A stretch of DNA of 32,520 bases from an uncultured Succinivibrio sp. (GTDB lineage Bacteria; Pseudomonadota; Gammaproteobacteria; Enterobacterales; Succinivibrionaceae): NCBI GenBank assembly GCA_900754255.1, contig CAAECI010000122.1, forward strand, positions 1-32,520, given 5' to 3'. Positions within the stretch are counted from its first letter, which is position 1; every line of letters starts with the position of its first letter. Both the position numbers and the translations under genes were made by a program. Shown piece after piece: positions 16,834 through 26,101 of the stretch. The notes beneath the pieces were generated by a model. That model searched no databases. It was not told the origin of the DNA and saw only the letters and a list, made by a program, of their open reading frames with translations.

Positions 16834-17555
16834 TGCTGGTTTGTTTGGCGTCGATGAATGAGGCTTATGCATTATCTGGGCAACTTGACCATTATTGGCA
16901 TAGGGCAGCAGCATCATACGGAGAGTTAAGACGTAAGAGTTTTTTGGCTGGTAGGGCATTATTGCAATTGCTTTTACGCTTGGATGATCCTTTTTGTTCT
17001 TTGCCCTTCATTTCGTCCGATATCCACGGCAAGCCTGTCTTTAAAGATTTTCCTAATTTGCATTTCAATATCAGTCATAGTGGCGGGCTTATAGCAATAA
17101 GTTTGGGATCTTTTGAAAATGGCATCGATATCGAGCGGTTAAGGGTAAGACTTCATATGGATGCATTGATTCAAAGAGTTTTATCTCAGGAAGAACGTAA
17201 TTATCTGTTAGCTCAAAATATTAGTAATGAAGAGTTCATACAAAAGTTTTACATGCTTTGGACGTTGCGAGAATGTCTACTCAAAACCTCAGGGCGCGGA
17301 TTGGGCGGTTTGGATGATATAAAAATAAATTTAGAGCAGGCTTGCGTGAATTGTCCTGGGGTCAGCAGGGGGCAAACATGGAGTATCCGCACAAATAAAT
17401 TGTCGAATTTACTAGTGTTACCAGATATTAATAATTGCTATATGTCGATTTATATACCAGAGAAGGAAAATGTAAATTTCTGTGTTTTAAACAAATCGGC
17501 TCTTATCAAGCCGATAGAATTGGAACCGGAATTTGTCTTTTCGGTTCACGCTTAA
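16830..17555 (+). CDS. 4'-phosphopantetheinyl transferase, Sfp/AcpT type
   Basis: Transfers the phosphopantetheine arm of CoA to a Ser of acyl or peptidyl carrier proteins. The 241-residue length is that of the Sfp group. Motifs seen: HGKPVF (about 66-71), FNISHSGG (79-86), the metal-binding GIDIE (Asp100 and Glu102), and LWTLRECLLKTSGRGL (from about 143), where the usual WTxKEA has Arg in place of Lys. Two adjacent ATGs are possible; the second (16833) is 5 bases from GGAG and better spaced than the first (2 bases). No polyketide or peptide synthetase gene is in view, so the target could be a stand-alone carrier protein. Convergent with dnaE, with 4 bases between the stop codons. Confidence 0.88.
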   Translation: MMLVCLASMNEAYALSGQLDHYWHRAAASYGELRRKSFLAGRALLQLLLRLDDPFCSLPFISSDIHGKPVFKDFPNLHFNISHSGGLIAISLGSFENGIDIERLRVRLHMDALIQRVLSQEERNYLLAQNISNEEFIQKFYMLWTLRECLLKTSGRGLGGLDDIKINLEQACVNCPGVSRGQTWSIRTNKLSNLLVLPDINNCYMSIYIPEKENVNFCVLNKSALIKPIELEPEFVFSVHA

Positions 17556-17559
17556 GCCT

Positions 17560-20500
17560 TCATGAAGCATATCCGACTTGAACACCATCGCTATCTGCTA
17601 ACTCTCTTATACCGTCTATTAATTCGTCAGCGGGCATAAATACATATCTACCGTTTAGATCCGCTTCTTTTCCGTCAATGGCCAGATGTAAAGAACAACC
17701 GTTTGGTATTTTTGACGGATCATCGGCATTGCGTTTAAGCTTTGCTATTTCATAACGATCTCTGCGGTACTTATTGAGCAGGGCAATTATTTTATCTGAA
17801 TTTGCCTCAAAGCTTTGTTTACTAAAGCATAGTCTCAGTGATCTTGCATTTCGTATTCTTAATTCTTCAAGCGTGGATAAATCTTGAATACGTGTTTTAA
17901 TCATGCCGTCGTCGCTTTCCCAAAGCTGTCCTGAAACGACGAGGATCAATGGTGCCTGTTGATTTTCGGCAGACTGCTTTACACCGCGTCCGCGTTTTGT
18001 TGTATTTCTTTTCTCTCTTTCTTGGCAGATTTCTTCAAAACGTAAGGCATTTTTTCCAAACAGGGCAATCTCAAAGGTGGAGGTACTGTCATCCAAAGTA
18101 ACTATATAGAATTTTGAACCGTCTCCTTTATTTGACAACTTCCAAGTGTTCGCTGTTACAACGCCGGCGAAGGTTACATGCCTAGGGCGATCCTCTGTAC
18201 CTGGAGTCATATTTTTAAAAGTTAGGCCGCCGCAGTAACGAACCAACTCATTGCGGTATACATCGATGGGATGTCCGGACAGGTATAGTCCCAGAAGATT
18301 TTTCTCGTAAAACAGTTTGGTTTTTTTACTCCAGTCCGGTACATCTGGGTACTTAGGACGAATATCTATAAACTGTGCAAAAAGATCGAACTGACCGGTT
18401 TCTTGATCATTAGCCTGTTGTACAGCATACTGCAGAGCCGTAGCTATTCCAGCCATCATTATTCCGCGTCCTGGCCCTATGTTGTCCATAGCTCCTGCTT
18501 TGATAAGAGCTTCAAGCATTGCCTTGGTTAAGTATTCCTTTCCAACACGACATACGAAATCAAACAGATCTTTGTAAGGGCCGTGAGCCTCACGTTCTTG
18601 CGCCAAACGTTTTATCAAAGGCTCTCCTATCCCTTTAATTGCAGAAAAGCCGTAAATGATGTTTCCTTTTTCGTCCACTCCGAAGGCATAGCGTCCGATG
18701 TTGACGTCTGGGGGATTAACCTTTACTCCCAAGCGTTCGGCCTCAGAGATGTAGGCAATTAGTTTTTCTGTTTTCAGACAATCAGAGGTCATCATTGCAG
18801 CAAGAAATTGTGCTGGATAATGTACTTTTAGCCATAAGGTCCACCAGGCTACGATTGCATATGCGGCCGAATGGGATTTGTTAAAACCGTATTCGGCAAA
18901 CTGTTGCACCTGATTAAAGATCTTCATGGCAATATCAACGTCCTTGCCTTTTTTGGCAGCTCCTCGTTTGAAGACGTCGACCTGAGCATCCATTTCTGCT
19001 TTGATCTTTTTACCCATAGCGCGACGGAGAATATCTGCTCCGCCGAGTGAATATCCAGCCAAAACCTGTGCAATCTGCATGACCTGTTCTTGATACACAA
19101 TTACCCCGTAAGTGGAATCTAATATTGGTTTTAGATCCATATCTTGAAAGTCGGGTTGCGGATAACAAACAGGTTCGCGTCCGTGTTTACGTTCCACGAA
19201 GTGATCTACCATCCCCGATTTCAACGGTCCGGGGCGATAAAGGGCAACCAGAGCAATCATGTCGTCGATACGGTCCGGTTGCATTTTTCCAATCAGTTGA
19301 CGCATGCCCGTGCTTTCAAGCTGAAATACGGCGGTGGTTTCACATTGTTGGAGTATCTTGTATGATTCAGGATCCTCGTATGGAATAGCTTCGATGCAAA
19401 GCGGCTGTTTCCCTTCACGTTTTAGCTTTTCATCGATCATGACTTTTGCTTCATCAATTATGGTTAGCGTGGTCAACCCCAAAAAATCAAATTTAACTAG
19501 GCCAGCATGTTCAACGTCTTTTTTGTCGTATTGTGTTATTGGATTTCCGTCCGAATCAAGCATTTCCGGAGAGAACTCGGCAATGCGTGTCGGAGAAATT
19601 ACGACACCGGCAGCATGTTTGCCAATGTTGCGTATTACCCCCTCAAGGCGTCGAGAAACATTTATTAATTCAACGGCTTCTTTGTCGTCGTTTAGCTTTG
19701 CGTTTTCGTAATATTCCTTTAATTCAGGAGAGAGAGGCTCACAGGGATTGCCTTTTTTATCAATACCCAAGGCGTCATTAAATGTAACGCCAGGTTTCTC
19801 CGGGATCATTTGCGAGAGACGTCTGACTGCACCTAGAGGAGTCCCCATAGCTCGTCCTGCACCTTGAATGGCGGCTTTGGGAGCCAGAGTTCCGAAAGCA
19901 GCAATCTGTGAAACGGATTCTCGTCCGTAATGATCTACAACATGCTGTAGTGTCAATGCGCGTTTCTTTTGACAAAAATCAACGTCAAAATCAGGCATGG
20001 ATACACGTTCAGGATTGAGGAAACGTTCGAACAGTAAATCAAAACGAATAGGATCAAAATCGGTGATCCTTAATGCGTAGGCAACAAGAGAACCGCCCCC
20101 AGAGCCACGACCAGGTCCCACAGGAACGCCGTGATCCTTAGACCATTGGATAAATTCCATAACAATAAGAAAATACCCAGGAAAATCCATTTTTATAATA
20201 ACGTCAAGTTCGGTTTCTAAACGTTTTTCGTATTCTTCTCTTTTCTTTTCTCTTTCTTGTTCATCTGGAAACAGAAATTCAAGTCTCTTTTTCAAGCCCT
20301 TGCGAGCTTCCATGCGTAAGCAATCGGCGGGAGTTAGATTTCCAGTGTTGTAATGGGGAAGGCGTGGAATATCCAGTTGAATGTCAACGTTGCAACGCTC
20401 AGCAATTTTGCGAGTATTATTCAGGGCTTCAGGAAGATCTGAAAACAATTCGCGCATTTGCGCAGGGGATCTTAGGAATTGTTGATCGGAATACTCTCTT

Positions 20501-21243
20501 TCTATATTCTTATCGCCTATTTGCACACCGTCCTGAATACAAACCCTTATCCGATGTATGTAGGCGTCGCTAAGTCCATCTTCAGGTGTGTCCTGCGGCC
20601 CCAGCAGGTAGCGAGTGTCATTAGAAGCTACGGGAGGAATTTGGTACTTAATGCATAGATCGAGGGCGAGTGCTTCAAATGAGCCTTCTCCTTTACGCCC
20701 AGTTCTGGTAATTTCAAAGCAAAAACGCCCTTCGTAATATTTTTTATAAAAGGCGATTCTTTCATCTATACGCTCGTGATCATCGATTTGTGCATAAGAA
20801 GCAATATCTCCGCGAAAGCCGTTTAAAAGAATGATCCCGTCTGAATATTTTGCCAAATCATCGACAGTGGCTGCGACATCGGCTATGTTCGGACTGTTGG
20901 TATCGAGCCACGCACGGGATAGAATATCGTAAAGGTTTTGTTTCCCGATTCGATCCATAGCAAGTAATGTAACCCAAAAGAACTTCTCTTCACCTGCTAT
21001 TTCTCCTGGTTCACGTATCTTCAGATCAGCCCCCATGATAGGTTTTATGCCAGCACTTTTGCATGCGCTGTAAAAGCGTACAAAGCCAGCAAGATTGCAC
21101 CAGTCCGTCACGGCAATGGCCGGAATATGTAGCTTTGAAGCTCGTTTGACTATTGCCCCTACGTTTTGCAGTCCGTCGTTTATGGAATAACACGAGTGTA
21201 CGTGAAGCGGAATGTAATCCAAATCCTGAGCTTTAAAATCCAT
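17560..21243 (-). CDS. dnaE: DNA polymerase III alpha subunit (replicative polymerase)
   Basis: Catalytic subunit of the replicative DNA polymerase. The 1227-residue protein starts with a PHP domain (LHVHSCYSINDGL, near 13-25) whose metal site is partly altered (VTDWCNLAG), as in other gammaproteobacterial DnaE. The polymerase core carries GPGRGSGGGSLVAYAL (about 376-391) and the catalytic MPDFDVDF (416-423). EYGFNKSHSAAYA is present further on. An internal clamp-binding motif QFDLF occurs in the position of E. coli QADMF. The OB-fold (RHVTFAGVV) contains a basic insert around TTKRGRGVK that partly explains the extra length over E. coli (1160). No neighbouring replication gene; it probably has its own promoter after pgi. 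Confidence 0.97.
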   Translation of the reverse strand: MDFKAQDLDYIPLHVHSCYSINDGLQNVGAIVKRASKLHIPAIAVTDWCNLAGFVRFYSACKSAGIKPIMGADLKIREPGEIAGEEKFFWVTLLAMDRIGKQNLYDILSRAWLDTNSPNIADVAATVDDLAKYSDGIILLNGFRGDIASYAQIDDHERIDERIAFYKKYYEGRFCFEITRTGRKGEGSFEALALDLCIKYQIPPVASNDTRYLLGPQDTPEDGLSDAYIHRIRVCIQDGVQIGDKNIEREYSDQQFLRSPAQMRELFSDLPEALNNTRKIAERCNVDIQLDIPRLPHYNTGNLTPADCLRMEARKGLKKRLEFLFPDEQEREKKREEYEKRLETELDVIIKMDFPGYFLIVMEFIQWSKDHGVPVGPGRGSGGGSLVAYALRITDFDPIRFDLLFERFLNPERVSMPDFDVDFCQKKRALTLQHVVDHYGRESVSQIAAFGTLAPKAAIQGAGRAMGTPLGAVRRLSQMIPEKPGVTFNDALGIDKKGNPCEPLSPELKEYYENAKLNDDKEAVELINVSRRLEGVIRNIGKHAAGVVISPTRIAEFSPEMLDSDGNPITQYDKKDVEHAGLVKFDFLGLTTLTIIDEAKVMIDEKLKREGKQPLCIEAIPYEDPESYKILQQCETTAVFQLESTGMRQLIGKMQPDRIDDMIALVALYRPGPLKSGMVDHFVERKHGREPVCYPQPDFQDMDLKPILDSTYGVIVYQEQVMQIAQVLAGYSLGGADILRRAMGKKIKAEMDAQVDVFKRGAAKKGKDVDIAMKIFNQVQQFAEYGFNKSHSAAYAIVAWWTLWLKVHYPAQFLAAMMTSDCLKTEKLIAYISEAERLGVKVNPPDVNIGRYAFGVDEKGNIIYGFSAIKGIGEPLIKRLAQEREAHGPYKDLFDFVCRVGKEYLTKAMLEALIKAGAMDNIGPGRGIMMAGIATALQYAVQQANDQETGQFDLFAQFIDIRPKYPDVPDWSKKTKLFYEKNLLGLYLSGHPIDVYRNELVRYCGGLTFKNMTPGTEDRPRHVTFAGVVTANTWKLSNKGDGSKFYIVTLDDSTSTFEIALFGKNALRFEEICQEREKRNTTKRGRGVKQSAENQQAPLILVVSGQLWESDDGMIKTRIQDLSTLEELRIRNARSLRLCFSKQSFEANSDKIIALLNKYRRDRYEIAKLKRNADDPSKIPNGCSLHLAIDGKEADLNGRYVFMPADELIDGIRELADSDGVQVGYAS

Positions 21244-21264
21244 GATGTATTCCGAAAGTGGTTG

Positions 21265-21278
21265 ATCTCTTAAGAGAT
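21265..21278. promoter_or_regulatory. 14-base perfect palindrome just upstream of dnaE
   Basis: ATCTCTTAAGAGAT lies 21 bases before the dnaE ATG. Its place in the probable 5' leader or promoter suggests an operator or a small hairpin. It does not match a LexA box. Function is inferred from position only. Confidence 0.35.
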
Positions 21279-21423
21279 ATTTTAAACTGATTTATGCCGT
21301 ATATTTTTGAAATGAAATTATGAACATTCTCAATTCAAAGCGGAATAAAAACGCATATGTTAGGTGTTCTTTTAGGTTTTGGGGCAGAGAAATTCAGAGG
21401 TTGACTAAAGCAATGCAATAGAA

Positions 21424-21473
21424 TAAAAGCGGCGTAATACATTGATGATTAGACAATGCCTTACACCGCCTTT
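21424..21473 (-). terminator. intrinsic terminator of pgi
   Basis: On the minus strand the long imperfect stem AAGGCGGTGTAA-GGCATTG pairs with CAATG-TATTACGCCGCTT, and CTTTTATTC follows. It begins about 20 bases after the pgi stop. The opposite strand also ends in a T-rich run, so it could work both ways. Confidence 0.75.
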
Positions 21474-21492
21474 ATATTAAGGAAGATTAGTC

Positions 21493-23148
21493 CTATTTCA
21501 TTTTTTTGTAGGCGTTAATGAGACCGTTGGTGGAACTGTCGTGGGATGTGATTTCATCATCCGTAGTTAATTCGGGAATAATCTTCATTGCTAATTGTTT
21601 GCCGAGTTCTACACCGAATTGATCAAAGGTATATATATTTAGGATTGAGCCTTGTACAAAAATCTTGTGCTCATAAAGGGCCACAAGCATTCCGAGCGTA
21701 CGTGGAGTGATTTCTTTTACCAAAATTGAGTTTGTAGGACGATTTCCGCGGAATACTTTGAAAGGAACTACATCTTTATAATCCTTTTCAGGAATATTCT
21801 TGGCCTCAAATTCAGCAATTACATCTTTTTTGCTCTTACCGAAAGCAAGAGCCTCGGTTTGTGCAAAGAAGTTAGAGATCAATTTAATGTGATGATCTCC
21901 TATAGGATTGTGAGATATAGCTGGAACTATGAAGTCACATGGAACAATCTTCGTTCCCTGATGGATGAGCTGATAAAAAGCATGCTGACCGTTAGTACCG
22001 GGTTCGCCCCAGATAATTGGGCCAGTTTGATAATCGGTAATTTTTTTTCCGTTTCTGTCAACGCTTTTTCCATTAGATTCCATATTACCTTGCTGGAAGT
22101 AAGCAGGGAAACGGGACATATATTGATCGTAAGGAAGAATGGCCTCGGTTTCAAAGCCGTAGAAGTCGTTGTACCAAATGCCTATTAAGGCCAGTAACAC
22201 GGAAATATTTTGATCAAAAGGGGTAGAACGAAAATACTCGTCGTATTCATATCCGCCTTTTAAGAATTCTTCAAAATTTTCATAGCCGCAAGCCAATGCA
22301 ATTGAAAGGCCAATCGCTGACCAAGATGAGTAGCGACCACCGACCCAATCCCAAAATTCAAACATGTTTTCTGGATCTATACCGAAAGCTGTTACTGCTT
22401 CGGTATTAGTGGACAATGCAACGAAGTGTTTTGCAACAGCTTTTTCATCGCCAGCAGCTTTTAAAAACCAATCACGGGCAGTATGAGCGTTGGTCATAGT
22501 TTCTAAGGTTGTGAAGGTTTTGGAGGCAATGAGGAATAGGGTTGTTTCAGGGGTACATTGCTTTAGGGTTTCGACTATGTGGGTGCCGTCTATATTTGAA
22601 ACAAAATGAGTTTTCAGTCTGCTGTGATACGGGGTAAGAGCCGTAGTGATCATTACAGGTCCGAGATCCGAGCCTCCTATACCGATGTTAACAACATCGG
22701 TGATTTCCTTTCCTGTATAGCCCTTCCATTGACCGGAAATAATTTTATCACAGAAGATTTTCATCTTGGCAAGAACAGCCTTAACTTCAGGCATTACGTC
22801 TTTTCCATCAACACATACTGGAGAGCCGGAGAAGTTACGCAGAGCGGTGTGCAAAACGGCTCGACCTTCGGTACGGTTGATTTTTTCTCCATTGAACATT
22901 GCTTCTATGTTGTCTTTGAGTTTCGTCTCTTCGGCAAGGTCAAGAAGTAGAGAAAGAGTTTCTTCATCAACTATGTTCTTGGAATAATCGACCAGAATGT
23001 CTCCATTGCCTACGGTCAGGTGGTACTTGTCAAAGCGGGATTTATCTTCCTTAAATAACTCTTTGATAGTTCTGTCTTTAGTGTGCTGATAGTGTTTTGC
23101 GAGTTTTTTCCAGGCTTTGGTTTGAGTCGGATCGATGTTATAGAACAT
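21493..23148 (-). CDS. pgi: glucose-6-phosphate isomerase
   Basis: Interconverts glucose-6-phosphate and fructose-6-phosphate, also supplying the substrate of GlmS. I chose the ATG at 23146-23148, where AGGAG lies 7 bases upstream and the protein then begins MFYNIDPTQTKAW, aligning with E. coli MKNINPTQTAAW. This gives 551 residues (E. coli 549); the longer frame from 23184 adds an unsupported leader. Motifs: VNIGIGGSDLGP, the SIS-like SKTFTTLET, WVGGRYSSWSAIG, the catalytic Glu in WGEPGTNGQHAFYQ with its His, and the Lys in FGVELGKQLA. Single-gene unit with its own promoter and terminator candidates. Confidence 0.97.
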   Translation of the reverse strand: MFYNIDPTQTKAWKKLAKHYQHTKDRTIKELFKEDKSRFDKYHLTVGNGDILVDYSKNIVDEETLSLLLDLAEETKLKDNIEAMFNGEKINRTEGRAVLHTALRNFSGSPVCVDGKDVMPEVKAVLAKMKIFCDKIISGQWKGYTGKEITDVVNIGIGGSDLGPVMITTALTPYHSRLKTHFVSNIDGTHIVETLKQCTPETTLFLIASKTFTTLETMTNAHTARDWFLKAAGDEKAVAKHFVALSTNTEAVTAFGIDPENMFEFWDWVGGRYSSWSAIGLSIALACGYENFEEFLKGGYEYDEYFRSTPFDQNISVLLALIGIWYNDFYGFETEAILPYDQYMSRFPAYFQQGNMESNGKSVDRNGKKITDYQTGPIIWGEPGTNGQHAFYQLIHQGTKIVPCDFIVPAISHNPIGDHHIKLISNFFAQTEALAFGKSKKDVIAEFEAKNIPEKDYKDVVPFKVFRGNRPTNSILVKEITPRTLGMLVALYEHKIFVQGSILNIYTFDQFGVELGKQLAMKIIPELTTDDEITSHDSSTNGLINAYKKMK

Positions 23149-23210
23149 TCGTAATCTCCTGAATTCCCTATATATAAATTGCACAAATTAGAAACTGTAC
23201 ATTAATAAAG

Positions 23211-23216
23211 ATTATA
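23211..23216 (-). promoter_or_regulatory. candidate -10 element of the pgi promoter
   Basis: A perfect TATAAT on the minus strand lies 62 bases before the proposed pgi start codon. No good TTGACA-like hexamer is seen 16-18 bases upstream, so strength or activator need is uncertain. Confidence 0.4.
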
Positions 23217-23309
23217 CGCAAAAAGTTCACAGTTCGATTGCATAATAATGTTAAATAGAGAAAGGCTTAATTCGGATGAATTAATTTCAATAGGACAGTC
23301 TTATTAAGG

Positions 23310-23346
23310 TGGCATTCTTTCCTACTTATAGAAGTAGGGGCTTCCT
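23310..23346 (-). repeat. hairpin end of an IS200/IS605-type (TnpB) element
   Basis: On the minus strand, just past the TnpB remnant stop, GGAAGCCCC leads into a stem of CCTACTT/AAGTAGG with loop CTAT, then GGAAAGAATGCC. A short hairpin beside the tnpB stop is the usual right end of IS605-group elements and overlaps the 3' part of the TnpB guide RNA in studied systems. A related sequence occurs at 25865-25900. Confidence 0.55.
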
Positions 23347-23357
23347 GTTCGATTGAT

Positions 23358-23530
23358 CTAACGACCAAAGCAGTGGGCTTTTACATCTTTTCTGCTGTTA
23401 GCTATTATTTCGTGAACTTTTGCTACTTTTATTCTTTGTTTGGCTCTATTCTTAGAGGATTTCTTCATCAGAGACAGTTTTTTCTGTGCTCTTTTCAGCT
23501 TTTTCTCTGACCCTGACTTTGCAAAATAAA
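23358..23530 (-). pseudogene. remnant of an IS200/IS605-family TnpB gene
   Basis: Minus-strand translation gives a continuous TnpB-like stretch in three parts: SEKKLKRAQKKLSLMKKS, then KNRAKQRIKVAKVHEII, then ANSRKDV. This is the Lys/Arg-rich helical region found in the middle of TnpB. It then runs directly into KAHCFGR and a TAG stop at 23358-23360, so the catalytic RuvC-like half between the NSRKD motif and the C-terminus has been deleted. The 5' end fades out near 23530, where the sequence becomes AT-rich. Only about 55 codons remain; no start and no activity are expected. The adjoining hairpin supports an IS605-group origin. Confidence 0.75.
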
Positions 23531-23670
23531 TAATCAATTTTGTAACATTTCGTAATTACGTTTGGCTTTATATCAATAGCCGGACGTATTTTTGTAACAT
23601 TTTTATTTTTTGTATTCACTACACTCATCTACACTATCTGACTATAGACTTGTAGCCAAGAGGTGGAATT
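23531..23670. other. AT-rich left flank of the broken transposase
   Basis: No gene is seen. TTTTGTAACATTT occurs twice as a direct repeat, about 55 bases apart (near 23537 and 23591). It may belong to the insertion-sequence end or its promoter. I could not match it to an inverted copy downstream of the transposase, so the element boundary is not defined. Confidence 0.4.
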
Positions 23671-25670
23671 GTGTACTTATACAGGCGCAAAAGTAACGGC
23701 AGAACTTACTCTGTCTTTAATGAGATCTGAATTCAATGCCAAGACAGGTGTCAGAAAAAATGTCACCGTAAAATCATTTGGCAATATTGATAAAATTTCT
23801 GCTGAGGAATTGAGAGAGCTTGAAGAAAAATACGGCGACCCAAACAAGAAGGCGCAGGCTCTAAGAAAGGTCAACTTCGACCGGTTCCATGCTCAGTTGC
23901 ATATGGGATCTGACATAGAGCACGATTTGCCCTTATTCAACTATGCCATGTTTCTTCTAAAGCCGATTTGGGAAAAGCTTATGGGATTATCCCGAGCCTT
24001 CGCCTATCTAAAGGAAGCGATCACGTATTGAATTTGATCCCAATGCTATCGCTTCCTATTTGAGCATGATCAAGTTTATTTCCCCTGGATCCTTACTATC
24101 ATGCCATTTTGTGCAGAGAAAATTTCTTAGGCTCTCCGTTGAGAGATTTTACAGTGCATGATCTATACCGTTGTCTGCAGCTTGTGGGAGAAAATCGCAG
24201 CTATTTGATTGATGTCCCATGTAAATAAGAAGATCACATCCGAACGAGGACGGGACTTAAGTTTGGTATTTTATGACTGCACCAATTTTTATTACGAAAC
24301 TGTATTGGACGATGCGGAAAAGAGATAGATTGGTACGGGAAATATTACATAACACTCTTCCCGGAACTGTGGACAAGGTTACACCTGACAATGTAGACAT
24401 ATTTCTCGACACTGAAGAAGCTCATCCGTATTTTGAAAATTTATACAAAGAGCTTCCGGATCTATTACGTATACGCGGATCATCCAAGGAAATGAGAACA
24501 GATCTACCCTTGGTTTCGGTAGCATTGGTGATTGACCGTGACGGGATCCCGGTGGATTTTAAGATCTATGCCGGTAACAGCTCTGAAAAAAGTACTATGT
24601 CCGAGTCTATCATGGAGTTACAGCGTAAGTATCATACAGACAAATGCATGGTAATAGCCGATGCCGGATTAAACAGTACATTAAATCTGGAGATGCTGGA
24701 AAAGCAGGGATTGGGATATTCGGTAGCTCAACCGGCTCTAAATTTGAGTGAAAGCGATGCGGCTTTACTACTTGATAAGAGCAAATATGAGGAGATCATA
24801 GACGAGAGCGGCGGATCTACGGGAGTATGTGCTTATACCGCCCCTTTTACCAAAACGTGTCGAGTGAAAGAGCCGGACGGCTCTTATACCACCCACCAGG
24901 TAAGCTGCAACATTCTGTGTAACTGGAGTAAGAAACGAGAGAAACACGATCTCGAATGTATTAGTAAAAAAGAGAAAAGAGCTGTTCGGGCAGTGGAGAA
25001 TGAAGAAAAAATAGGTCCCTCCGCTTTTGGCTGGAAAAGCCTCTGCGATGCTGATGTAAAAGCGGACAAGCTCCGTGCAAAAAAGCTCAAAACCTCTTTA
25101 CTTGAAAAATGGAGACGGCGTGCCGGCTTTGCCTGCCAGGTGTACAAATCCGTTCCCGGAAGTACGCATGGATTCACCTCTGCGGAAGTCAAAGGATTTT
25201 ATCATCAGCATGTACGTATTGAAGATTGCTTTAGGATCATGAAAAACAACTTTCGATTACGCCCGGCTTTCGTTTGGAACAATGCCAGTATCGAGGGGCA
25301 TATTACCTTGTGCGTGCTGGCCATGATCATGCTCCGTCTTTTGCAAAAGATGTTGCAGGAGCAAAACACTCCTATGAACACCAACAGGATCATAGAAGAG
25401 CTACAAAATTGCAATGTAGTCGGAAGCTTTTCCGACAACCAATGGCTTTATCAACGCTGTAGCAGGATCAAATTTAAACGTGACGCACAATTTAGAAATT
25501 GCGAGATTGAAGATCCTAAGCGCAATGAGATCATAAAGGCAGTTGGTTTATCTCCGTTGCCTTCGGTCTCTGATAAGACTGACATTCTCAAAGCCTTCAA
25601 ACTACGTTCCTTACATGTCAGCAGTATTTTGGAGGAACGCTACTCAAAAAAATTAAAAAATGTAGTGTAG
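23671..25670 (+). pseudogene. frameshifted DDE transposase, IS4 superfamily (IS1634-like)
   Basis: Pieces in different frames join into one transposase of roughly 650 residues. GTG 23671 reads YRRKSNGRTY; a shift near 23712 continues SLMRSEFNAKTGVRKN to about 24015; next RSRIEFDPNAIASYLSMIKF; next SPLRDFTVHDLYRCLQLVGE (from 24133); next HVNKKITSERGRDLSLVFYD (from 24218); and a shift near 24320 leads to the long open part that runs to 25670. Catalytic triad candidates are Asp in VFYDCTNFYYET, Asp in VIADAGLNS and Glu in RIEDCFRIMK. The last 1.35 kb has no further disruption. At least five shifts in the first 650 bases make it non-functional unless they are sequence errors. Family assignment is by motif only. 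Confidence 0.85.
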
Positions 25671-26101
25671 TATTTCCCAATTTTAAAACCGCCTTAAAAT
25701 GGCTTAAGAATGAGCTCGGATATGTTTTTTTACTCAAATAACTGGCAAACTCAGGCAAGGTTAAAATTAAACTGACACGGCTTCCTGCGCCTTATGACAA
25801 AGTATGATCTCTGTCATTTGGCTTGGTGGTCGCCGTACAATTTTATTTGCAGTCACTATTGTGAAGCAATTCTTCCCTCCGTCTATAGAGACGGGGGAAT
25901 TCTTGCTAGGTAAGGTTAAACACTAAAAATAGTGTGTTGAGTATGTTTTTTTGGGGGGAGATTGAGGATGAATATCTTTTTTAATGTAAAAAAATACTTT
26001 ATAAATGATGCGATTAATCAGGAAATTATATAACGAGAATTTTGCTTAAAAAAGCGCTATTATTCTATATTTTCAAGTCATCCTATGGCGCAGAAGTTTA
26101 G
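25671..26101. other. 431-base region with mobile-element debris, no gene
   Basis: Holds the 3' flank of the broken transposase, the solo IS605-like hairpin end at 25865-25900, a small perfect hairpin ACACTA-AAAA-TAGTGT at 25920-25935 followed closely by a T-run, and then AT-rich sequence up to the ilvY stop. Only tiny open frames are seen, such as a 16-codon minus-strand frame ending in CHKAQEAVSV. I see no tRNA or recognisable protein remnant here. Confidence 0.5.
25865..25900 (-). repeat. solo hairpin end resembling the TnpB-element end at 23310
   Basis: On the minus strand: GGAATTCCCC, a stem of CCGTCT/AGACGG with loop CTAT extended by two G-C pairs and a wobble, then GGGAAGAATTGC. It shares layout, loop and the AAGAAT-GC tail with the hairpin beside the tnpB remnant, in the same orientation. 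There is no tnpB next to it, so it looks like a relic end or a short non-autonomous derivative. Confidence 0.45.

Noticed and set aside
23149..23184. Longer pgi frame starting at 23184
   Set aside because: Adds 12 residues with no similarity to the family and lies upstream of the clear AGGAG site that serves the ATG at 23148.
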